Position numbers and translations under genes: made by a program. This document shows, piece after piece, positions 24,701 to 36,200 of a DNA stretch of 64,000 nucleotides. Each line of letters opens with the position of its first letter. The first letter of the stretch is position 1. The DNA lies in the NCBI GenBank assembly GCA_905221605.1, contig CAJNDS010002809.1, positions 10,001 to 74,000 on the forward strand, in the 5' to 3' direction. This DNA comes from Symbiodinium natans. Taxonomy: Eukaryota > Sar > Dinophyceae > Suessiales > Symbiodiniaceae. A model generated the notes under the pieces. That model did no database searches. It was not told the origin of the DNA and saw nothing but the letters and a program-made list of their open reading frames with translations.

Positions 24701-27170
24701 GCATGTGCCCTGATGTAGTTCGTTTTCGGTGATCACCATGTCAGGGTCGTTCTCGAAATTAGGGTCCCAATTGGAAGTCCTGTTTGCAAGGTGCTGCTCT
24801 CTCTCTCTCTATATATTTGTATTTATATCAAAACACATATGTATATTATGTGGGACCCAGCAATTACAAGGGGACCTCAATTTAGAGAACTACCCTTGTA
24901 CAGGGGCGGATGCAGCCCGTCCTCTAGGTGCCTCTGGCCTGCGCACAAGGCGCAGTTTGATTGAAGCTGCTTTGGAGAAAAGATGCTCTAAACGTCTAAA
25001 CCTTTCAATTTAGGACTTGAATGCCAGCTTGAACCTCAGAATTTTCCTCCTGAGATCCTAACGTGATTATAAGTGCCCCGAATAGGGTTCCAACCATAGC
25101 TACCCTACTTCTAGCCTCACTTAGAAGTAGCCATGAACCTCCAAGAAAGACCCTGGGCCCCCGAAGTCTGTCCTCCCAGTCTGGAAGCTCTAAGTTATAG
25201 AGTTCTTAAGGGAGGGGCGCTCAAGGGGGGTATGGAGCCCCACTACTCCCCAAGGCTCCCGAAGCTTCCCTAAGGTTCCCGAGGGCCCATCTTCCGTAAG
25301 AACTCCATGGCCAAGACTTGCTTCCCCACATCTCCCAGACGAGCCTGCGCTGGAGGGGCGGTGTTGTAAGTTGAGTATTTGGGTTCCATTAAAAGGGTCC
25401 GAAGCCCTAAGTCCTGAGTCCTAAACCCGAAACCCTAAACCCTAAACCCTAAACCCTTAGTTGTACAAGGTTTAGGGTTAAGAGGGTCTTGGGTACTTTG
25501 GTTTGCAGGGCTCAGGGCTCAGGATTCGCAGAGTTAAGGATGAGGTCAGATGTGGTGAGCATTTTGAAAATGGTTGGCGTGTAGGGCTAGGCCCTAAACC
25601 CAAAGCCCTACACTCTGACCCCGAAACCCGAGACCCTGAACCCTGAATCCTGAAGCCTAAAACCCTAAACCCGAAACCCTAAACCCTAAACCCCTCAACC
25701 CTACACCCTAAACCCCAAACGAGGGCGATGCTCAGGTCGCCAACGTCGGCGACTCCCGCGCCCTCACTGTCGATGGCTCGGGAGGCTCCCAAGTGTCGGG
25801 TTAAGGGAGCGTTAAGTAGGGTTTAGGGTTTAGGGTTTCGGGTTTAGGGTTTAGGGTTTAGGGTTTCGGGTTTAGGGTTTAGGGTTCAGGGTTCAGGGTT
25901 CAGGGTTTAGGGTTTACGGTTTAGGGGTTTAGGGGTTAGGGTTTAGGGTTTAGGGGTTTAGGGGTTTAGGGGTTGTTATCATGACGCGCTTGTTGGCCGA
26001 ATCCTGACGGATGACGTCCACCTCCGTGGATGGCCGATGCACCGACACACACTCCTAAAGTCCCTAAGCCCTAAGGGTTTAGGGTTTAGGGTCTAGGGCT
26101 TACTAAACTCCAAGACCATTGAAACCCTGAACCCTGTAGCCCAAAACCCTGAACCCTAACCCGAAAACCCTGAACCCTACTAGTAAGACCTTGAAACCCT
26201 ATATCCCTCAAACCTTGAAGCCCTAAAACCCTAAACCCTTAACCCTAAAACCCTGAACCCTGAACCCTAAACCCAAACTGCAAGCCCTTGAGCCTGAACC
26301 CTCAACCCTAAAGCCGAAAACCCCGAACCCGGAACCCTAACACCCGAAACCCTAAATTCTAAACCCTAAACCCTAAACCCTAAATTCTAAACCCTAAACC
26401 CTAAACCCTAAACCCTAAACCCTAAACCCTAAACCCTAAACCCTAAACCCTAAACCCTAAACCCTAAACCCTAAACCCTACCCCTAAACCCTAAACCTGA
26501 ACCCTAAACCCTAAACCAAAACTAAACCCTCAAACCTCAAAACCCTCAAACCCTAAACCCTCAAACCTAAACCCTAACCCCTAAAACCCCTACCCCCCCC
26601 CCCCCCCCAAAAAAAAAAAAAAAAAAAACGCGGAGGATCCCAGCGGCTCTCTGTGGACCATCGGCCGACCGATGCCGCAGAGGCGGCGAAACACTCCCTA
26701 AACCCTAAGCCCTGAGCCCCAAAACCCTGTAGGCCCTAAGCTCTATAAGCCCTGAAAACCCTATAAGCCCTGTAGGCCCTATAAGCCCCATAAACCCTAT
26801 AAACCCTAAACCCTAAACCAGCCCTAAACCCTGTAAGCCCTAAGCTCTGTCAACTATAGTGTAGGATTTTGAAGTTTCGGGCTTCGTGGGGCTTACCTGT
26901 AGGTTTTGTTGGGGGTGCAGTATTGTCGTGTGTTTGGGAGGTTTCAGGATTTAGGCGGCTTAGTAGGGTTTAGTGCTCAAGCAGGTTAAGAGCTTATAAA
27001 GGCTTTCAAGAGGTCGGGTGTAGGTCGGAGAAGGACGTCCCTCAACCCTAAGCCTTAAAAGCAGGCCCTATTAGTATTCCCTAAATTGCAAGGGACTCCG
27101 ATGTTGACACGCCCTTGGCTGGCCTTAAGCCCCACCAGTTGCCTTCAGCTTGGAGGGTGTCAGTTGTACC

Positions 27171-27202
<32 letters not shown>

Positions 27203-30200
27203 ACCCTAAACCCTACTAAATCCGAATCTCTTCGGCCCCCCACCCAGGCGCGGCGCATCCGCGAGGAGGGCGGCTTCGTGACCATGGGTCGCGTCTCAGG
27301 CACCGGGCTGATGGGTTTAGGGTTTAGGGTTTAGGGTTTAGGGTTTAGGGTTCAGGGTTCAGGGTTCAGGGTTTAGGGTTGAGGGTTTAGGGTTTAGGGT
27401 TTGGCGGGGGGGGGGGGGGGGGTGTCGGAGTTTTTAGGGATTGGCGGGTTCTCGGTCTAGGCCAAAGGTCTGCCACTCTATTGGCCAAGCGCATTTGGGG
27501 AGCTTTCACAGGCTTGGAGCTGAGGGATCAAGACACTTTAAACCCTAAACCCTAAACCCTAAACCCTAAACCCTAAACCGTGGCTCTGGTTGTCTTGCAA
27601 ACCTTCTTGAACCGTGGGACCGTGTTCGTATGTCGACTTTCGATTTCAGAAAGGTGACCGTGAAGTGCAATGTTGCACAGACCAAGATGAGGAATGCCTC
27701 CATGATCACTTTTCTGATTTGCAAAGATGAGCAAATGAGTGCAAAAGACCCATTAGATAATGCCGAAAGCCGGTCTAAGCCCAAAACTATCTGTAATAGG
27801 CTCGAAACCCCAGATTAAACCCCTAGAAATACACCCTAAACCCGAAACCCTGAACCCTGAACCCTAAACCCTAAACCCTAAACCCTAAACCCTAAACCCT
27901 AAACCCTAAACCCTAAACCCTAAACCCTAAACCCTAAACCCTAAACCCTAAACCCTAAACCCTAAACCCCAAACCCAACTCCCGCCCTTTTATGCTCATG
28001 GGGCCTTGCGGAGGTGAGCTCGCAGTGAGCCGGGCTTTGGGGGACTTGCTTCTGAAGAACTCAGGCCGGCTGCGGGCGGTTTAGGGTTTAGGGTGCGTTT
28101 AGGGTTTAGGGTTTAGGGTTCAGGGTTTAGGGTTTAGGGTTTAGGGTTTAGGGTTCAGGGTTCAGGGTTTAGGGTTTGGGAGAAAGGGTTTAGGAGAAAG
28201 TGTTCAGGGTTTAGGGAAGCTAGAACTGTTCTTGGTGGTGGTGGGGGTTTTGGGCGGGGGGGGGGGGGGGGGGGGCAGTGGCGCACTCAAGTCGCGCTTC
28301 TCGTTCTCCGTCTTTGGGATCGATCGTCTCATGTCAGCTCATGTTGGCCCCAGCGTGACCAACTTGCATGTGCTAATCCCTATCAACCCTATAAAACCTT
28401 ATGAAAGCCGATAACCCCCGATAGACCCCATAGACCCTCTAAACCCTGTAAACCCAATAAACCCTGTAAACCCTACAAGCCCTAACAACCCTACGGACCC
28501 TATAAACCTATAAACCCTATAAACCCTACGTACCCTGAAGACCAAATAAACCCTAGAGACCTATAAACCCTGTAAACCCTCCTGTACACCCTGTAAACCC
28601 TAAACCCCAAACCCAAACCCAAAACCTTCTAAACCCTCTGAACCCTCTAAACCCTCTAAACCCCCTAAACCCCCTAAACCTCCTCAACCCAAAACCCAAA
28701 ACCCAAAACCCTAAACCCTAAACCCTAAACCCTAAATCCTAAACCCTAAACCCTAAACCCTAAACCCTAAACCGCCCTGGCAGGGCTGAGCTGCAAGCCC
28801 TCGGTGCGCGCCCACGACGCCAAGCGGGACTTGGCGCTTGTCTTGGCCAGCGATGGCCTGTGGGACTTTGCCGAGGAGAAGGCTGGGACAGGGGACCGAA
28901 GGGGGGTACTTAGGGTTTAGGGCTGGGACAGGGGACCGAGGGGGGTATTTAGGCTTTAGGGGTTAGGGGTTTAGGGTGTAGGGGTTTAGGGTTTAGGGTT
29001 TGGGGTTTTGGATTAGGGATTCAGGGTTGCGGGGCTGCGGGGTTTATAAAGGGTTTAGGGATCAGGGGTTTAGGGTTTACGGGTTGAGGGTTTTAGGGGT
29101 TGGTGGTCTACGGTGGGTGTAGGTTTAGGGGTTTAGGGTGGGGGTGGGGGTTGGACTCGACTGTTGCAACACCGGGAGCAGACTTTTCAGCACATGTTTT
29201 CCTCATTCAGATATGTCTTAGTAGTCCAAATTTCCTGCAGCAAAGTGTATTCAGGCCTCTTGTATGAAGGTTGGCCACTGCCCCGCCTTGGAGTGGCCTT
29301 CAAACGCACAGATGCATGGGTCTAAACCTAAACCCTAAACCCTAAACCCTAAACCCTAAACCCTAAACCCTGAACCCTGAACCCTGAACCCTAAACCCTA
29401 AACCCTGAACCCTAAACCCTAAACCCTAAACCCTAAACCCTTAGGTCTTTCAAGATGGCTTCTGGAGCTCTGATGCCCTAAACGTCACACCCACAGTATC
29501 CCTTTGTATTCACACAAGTCTAATGCACACGACTTAAACCCCTCCGAACTCTGAAGCTCATACTAGAAGCTACCCAACTACTCATTCTACTCCTAGGCCT
29601 CAAGGTTTTATGTGCACCTTGGAACCAGCTAAGGCATGTGTAGGTTTGCAAGGCGACTTGTGTGAGGGTGCAGGGTAAAGGGTTGAGGGTTCAGGGTTAG
29701 GGTTTAGGGTTTAGGGTTTAGGGTTTAGGGTTTAGGGTTTAGGGTTTAGGGTTTAGGGTTTAGGGTTTAGGGTTTAGGGTTTAGGGTTTAGGGTTTAGGG
29801 TTTAGGGTTTAGCCGAAGCCACGAGATCCGGATTCGCCATCGAAGCCAAGCACGCGCGTTGGCCCCTGCCAGGAAGTGGCCAAAGTTGTCGTGTCCTGCA
29901 GCAGCTTTGGCAGACATTCTGGCTTCACCCGAACCCTAAACCCTAAACCCTAGACCCTGGACCCTAAACCCTAAACCCTAGAAGGGCGCATAGCCCAGTT
30001 ATCGGTTTGCAACCCCTAAACCCTGAACCCTAGACCCTAAAAGTGGTGCTTCTGCACGCTTCCTGCACTGGACCCTAAACCCTAAACCCTAAACCCTAAA
30101 CCCTAAACCCTAAACCCTAAACCCTAAACCCTAAACCCTAAACCCTAAACCCTAAACCCTAAACCCTAAACCCTAAACCCTAAACCCTAAACCCTGCTCA

Positions 30201-33200
30201 GGTCGGAACGGGTTAGACCACGTTGCTCACAGGCTGGTGTCTGATCCGCAGGGCTTGTCGACCAAAACCGTAAGCCCTAAACCCTAAACCCTAAACCCCT
30301 TAAAACCCCAAACCCTAAGCCCTAAGCCCTAAACTCCCTAACCCCTAACCCTAAAGCGGTCCTAGTGCACTTAAGAAGCTCGAGGTGGGGTGTCAGGCCT
30401 TTTGGGGTTCTCGAAGGGAAGATCCTCACGACTGCGTCAACCCCCTAAACCCTAAACCCTAAACCCCTGATGAAGGCTTGTGCAAGAAGCACAGCGAACT
30501 GGCAGCCTGGCAGAAAATGGTATGGTAGTGCTCAGCAGGTTTGAGGGTGTAGTAGGGTTTTAGTAGGGTTAGGTTGTAGTAGGAATGAGTAGGGTTTAGT
30601 AGGGATTAGTAGGGTTTTGTAGGGCTTCGAAAAATATCCATTGCCAACTGCTCGACGTGTGAGTCGCTGTTCTAAGGCTCCATGGACAACATCACCTGTC
30701 TTGTCGCTTAGCTGGCATAGGTCACCTTCGGCCTTTGTGGGGTACACGAGACCTGAGAACGGTTTGTCCAAACCCGAAACCCTAAACCCGCCTTTGAAGC
30801 TCATGGTAAAGCCACTCTTGCTAGACTCAGCCAATGAGGTCATCTTCATGTAGTTCGAGAGGCAGCTTCTGTGTGGCGGCGCACCTTGCAAAGCTGCCGG
30901 TCTGGCGGTTTACTGGGTTATGCTTCTTGTTGCAACGGCTCTTTTTGTTCATGCCCCTTGCTTTGCTGTACAAGGGGCACCCCTGAGCCCAAGACCCTAA
31001 ACCCTAAACCCTAAACCCTAAACCCTAAACCCTAAACCCTAAACCCTAAGCCCTAAGCCCTAAACCCTAAACCCTAAACCCATGAAAAGGTGTCGAAAGC
31101 GCAGCTTGGCTTAGGGTTCTCATGCAGCTGCCACGCTTGGCCAAACGGCTTCTCACAGCGCCTCTACCAGACGAGGGCACACCTTAGGGTTTAGGGTTTA
31201 GGGTTTAGGGTTTAGGGTTTAGGGTTTAGGGTTTAGGGTTTAGGGTTCGATGAAACCGAACTCCGAAGATCTTTCCGAATATGTTGGGTTGAGGGTTTAG
31301 GGTTTAATTGGGGTTTAAGGGTTTTGAGTTTTTTTTTAAGGGGTTCCAGGGTTTGAAGGGTTCCAGGGTTTGAAGGGCTCCAGGGTTTGAAGGGTTCCAG
31401 GGTTGTCAGGGTTTGCAGGGCTCAAGGGTGCAGGTTTGTGAAGCTTCTAGGGCTGTAGGGGGGCTTTAGGGCTCACATGGGTTCAGGGTTTAGGGTTTAT
31501 ATTTTACCCCAAACCCCTAAACCCCCCCCCTGCTAAACACGCTGTGGATATAGTTAGACCGCGGGGCTTGTTCAGGCAAAAGGCGATGTAGCGCTTCAAT
31601 GTTTTTACGCATTTTTTGCCAGATGCTGGCACCAGCATGAATTCTGAACGTGGGCGCAGCGAGCGTGTTCCGGGGATAGGAATGAAGACATCTTGCCCTA
31701 AACCCTCTACCGTACTAAACCCTTAACCCCAAACCTTTAGGGTTTAGGGGTTAGGGTTTAGGGTTTAGGGTTTAGGGTTCTACTTGGACCAAACCGCCGA
31801 GCGTGCTCACAATCCTCTTTCCCAAATGACGATGAAGCTGCCACAAGACAGCCGCTTCGCATTTCACAGGGGGCGCCTGCTACGGGGAGAATCAACCCTA
31901 AACCCCAAACCAACCCTAACCCGAGAACCCCAAACCCTAAACCCTAAACCCTCCACCTTGGGTTTTCCTTCCCGCAGCAAGCTCCCAGTCAGGCAGGCGC
32001 CACTGCGCCCCCCATCTCACTTGGAGGTTCATGGTACTTATTGGCCAGTTAGAACTGTACTTACAAATTTGGGCACTTTCGGGGCTCATAAGTGGGTTAT
32101 GCGTACAGTTACCTTAAACTCCTTAAACCCCAAACCCTAGCCCTAAACAAACCCTAAACCCTAAACCCTAAACCGTAAACCCTAAACCCTAAACCCCAAA
32201 CCCTATAAGTACAGTTATTATTGGTTACTAAGTACCATGGACCTGCAAGCAGTCCCTTTAAAGGCGCACCAAAGAGCCCCCTTGTGCGCAAGCGAGGCAT
32301 CTTCGGGTGAGATTGCCCGGGGCTTATAGGGTTTAGGGTTTAGGGTTTAGGGTTTAGGGAACCCTGAACTCTCAACAACAAGCCCTCAACTGCTCTCCGC
32401 CTCCGAAGTGTCTCGTCAGCAGCGATTGTGGAACCTCACGCTGCTCGAAGTGCATTCGTCTCACACCTCAGAACAACCCCTGCGCATCAGAAGAACATGC
32501 CATCAGGAAAAGATAAAAATGATGAGCTTTGCTGCCCTAAACCCTAAACCCTAAATCCGAAACCCTAAACCCTAAACCACCCCACAAACCCCAAGCCCTA
32601 CAAACCCTAACCACGGAAACCCTGCAGTCTGGTTGGCCTTAGGGTGCAGGGTTTAGGGTTTTGGATGGGAGGTGTTATAGGCTTAGGGTTGGGGGGGGTT
32701 GGGGGGTTCGGTTTCAAGAGTTCGTTTTGCTGATTAGGGCTGAGTGGGCTTACGGTTGTACAGCAGGCACAGAAACTAAACCCAAAACCTAAACCCCTAA
32801 ACCCTAAACCCTAAACCCTAAACCCCCAAACCCCCAAAACCCCCAAAACCCTAAACCCTAAACCCTAAACCCTAAACCCTGGGGGACTCTGCGCCTGGTA
32901 CCCGGGAGATGCTCTTTTCCGTTTATTAAGTCTCGGTGAGCTACCCCGAGTTGCGTCTTGATGGCGTCTCGGATTAGGGCTTAGGGCTTAGGGCTTAGGG
33001 TTTAGGGTTTAGGGTTTAGGGTTTCGGGTTTAGGGTTTAGGGTTTAGGGTTTAGGGTTTCGGGTTTCGGGTTTAGGGACCCCAAGGTGCTTCTTGATGGC
33101 CTATGCCTTCATGAACCTGTCTTGCTTCACGCTGCCGGGGTCTCAGAGCGGTCGATCGTGACACACCCTAAGCCCAAACCCTAAACCCTGAACCCTGAAC

Positions 33201-36200
33201 CCTGAACCCTGAACCCTGAACCCTGAACCCTGAACCCTGAACCCTAAACCCTAAACCCTAAACCCTAAACCCTAAACCCTAAACCCTAAACCCTAAACCC
33301 TAAACCCTAAACCCTAAACCCTGCACCGCACCTTGGGTTCCTCAGGACGTGGCTGCACTCCTCCACGTGGCGCCCCTCATGGATCCACCAGCGCCGCCGG
33401 ATGCCTCAGAGTAGGGTTTGGGGTTTGGGTTTAGGGTTCAGGGTATAGGGTTTAGGGTTTTAGGTTTTTGGTTTTGGCTTTTGGGTTTTGGGTTTTGGCT
33501 TTTGGGTTTTGGAGAAGACGTCCGGGACACGGATATTCAAGTGCATGTTCTGTATAATGCTATACTCAAACAGAGGATGGATCATGAAGTAACAGTACTA
33601 TTTAGCGATATTGCAAAACTATGGAGTCTTGGATGAAGTTCTTATCTGGTGTGTCTTGAAGGCCCTAGAGAGCGCAGTGAGGGGGGGTAGTCTGTAGGGG
33701 GTAGTACCTTAAACCCTAAACCCTAACCCTAAACCCTAAGCCCTAAGCCCTAAACCCTAAACCCTAAGCCCTAAACCCTAAACCCCAAACCCTAAACCCT
33801 AAACCCTAAACCCTAAACCCTAAACCCTAAACCTTTTTCCCTAGACCCTAAACCTTACAGAGGGGGGTAGCAAAGGGAGCCCATGATTGGGGGTCTGGGT
33901 CCGAGGCTGCCGCGTGCTGAACCTGATCAGCTGCGGGCTGGGCTTCCTCATCTGCTCCTTGGGCTGCCTGGGAACTGCGGTTTAGGGTTTAGGGTTTAGG
34001 GTTTAGGGTTTAGGGATTTAGGGCACATTCTGCTCTCGAAACCCCCAATAGGCGCTAAGCCACGTAAGCCGTAAGCCCCCGTGGCCGAAGCCCTTGACCC
34101 TGAGCCCTGAGCGGCGACAAATCTGGCGCGGTTTACGGGGTCTAGGTTTGTGGCATCAGGAACCCTGACAACTCTAGAAACCCTCAGGAACCGCAAAACT
34201 ATCTAAAAGTTTTAATCAAAGCCAATTTAACCTTACCACCATATTGTTTCAATTTAAATTTATCAATTTTTTACAGCCACCCTGAGAACCCTAAAACGCC
34301 CGTAACAAACCCCTAAACCCTAAACTGTAAGGTTTCGGGGTGTCGTTTGCAGGTTTGGGGTTGAAGGTCTGCTGGCCCAGCGTTTTGGGGGCATCCTTTG
34401 CTTCGTCCCCATAGACCCCAAAAATCCTTGAACGGGTTCAGGTTTTATAGGGTTCACAGGGTTTATCGTCTTTGTTTTCGGGTTTTAGGGTTTATGGGGT
34501 TTATCGTTTCTTTTTCCTTTTAGGGCTTATAGGATTTGTTTGTTGTTAAGGTCAGGGTTTTTGGGCCCTTTTTGGTTGTTGGGGTTTTAGGGTTTTAGGT
34601 TGTTTAGAGCTTTCGAGTTTTTAGGATTTCTAGGGTTTGTAGGGTTTTTAGGGTTCATAGGGTTCATAGGACTTATAGGGATTGCGCATGGCTCAGGTGT
34701 GGCTATCATGATCATCGTGCCGCGGCGGCAGACCGGTAGTCCTTCCCCCTCCTCTTGGGGTCTGGAAGTTTTCAAACACCAGAAACCCCCTAACCCTACC
34801 CTATATCTTAAACCCTAAACCCTCACTAAACCCTAAACCTTAAACCCCAAACCCTAAACCCTAAACCCTAAACCCTAAACCTTAAACCCTAAACCCTAAA
34901 CCCTAAACCCTAAACCCTAAACCCTAAACCCTAAACCCTAAACCCTAAGCCCTAAAACCCTAAACCCCCCCCCCCCCCCCTCCCAAAGCCCGCTTGAAGA
35001 GCCCAGGTGAACCATCTTTGGGCGCTCACAGCATGCTTGGTGGCCGGCGGCAGCTCGCAGTCAAACCGTCGTAGGGTTTAGGGTTTAGGGTTCTGCAGTT
35101 TGGGTTTTCGCGTTTGGGGTTTCGGGTTTGGGGTTTGGGTTTTGGGTCGGGGGCTTAGGGTTTGGGATTTAGTTTTTGTTGTTTTTCGGGGTTTGGGGTT
35201 TGGGGGAGCTGAGGGTTTCGGATCTGGGGTTTGGGTTATCGGGTTTGGGGTTTAGGTTGAAGTCGGGATCTTTGGCAGTCCCTCATCTAATGAATGGTTA
35301 GGACTTGAAACAAGCAGGGGGCGCCCTAGTTGCTCTCAGGATACTGGGCAACCAAGCCGTTTGCGCCCTAAACCCTAAACCCTGAACCCTGAACCCTGAA
35401 CCCTGAACCCTAAACCCTAAACCCTAAACCCTAAACCCTAAACCCTAAACCCTAAACCCTAAACCCTTGCGAGGCCTCTACCTCTTCGTGAACTGGAAGG
35501 TGGAGGTGCCTCCTCTCCTTGAGGGCTTAGCATTAGGGTGGGGTTTAGGGTTTAGGGTTTAGGGTTTAGGGTTTAGGGTTTAGGGTTTAGGGTTTAGGGT
35601 TTAGGGTTTAGGGTTTAGGGTTTAGGGTTTACGGTTTACCGTTTAGGGTTTAGGGTTTAGGGTTTGGGGCTTTAGGGTGTCAGGACGTAGGAGCCATAAG
35701 GCAGCTGATGGGAGGGTTCGGTTTGTCTGCGCACTGCTGGCGCCCAAATGCAGCGACCCACAGGAGCCCCTCATTCGCTTGTTTGGGTTTAGGTTCCCTT
35801 TGAAGCCCCTTTAAGCCGCACAGGGCGCCAGGGTGCTCTTGGGTCTAGGTATGCCTGAACTCCGTCTTACCCTAAACCCTGAACCCTAAACTGGCAGTGC
35901 AGAGCTCACCTCCTCAGGGCTTTAACGCCCCTAGATTTAGGGTGTGCCCGGTTCAGGGTCGTAAGAATCACGAAGCCGCACACCCGCAACCATAAACCCC
36001 AAACACCCCACCTAACCCTGGCCTTAGAACTTGGAGCTTTACTGGGTAGGCTTTTGAGATCTGTTACTTCCGTTTAAGAGGATCATATGTAGGAATCTGT
36101 TATATGTAGGAATATATTCAGCAGGTTTGAAGGGGCCATCCTAGCTTCCCCCTCAACCCAAAGCCCTAAACCCTAAACCCTAAACCCTAAACCCTCAACC

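Noticed and set aside
25989-26050. Island reading RILTDDVHLRGWPMH as the PP2C LT.DH exon
   Set aside because: The island at 26644-26685 (RLSVDHRPTDAAEA) fits the motif and both phases better.
30532-30891. 119-codon minus-strand open frame
   Set aside because: It overlaps the last PP2C exon, whose DNIT motif and stop are on the + strand, and its right part includes translated telomeric units.
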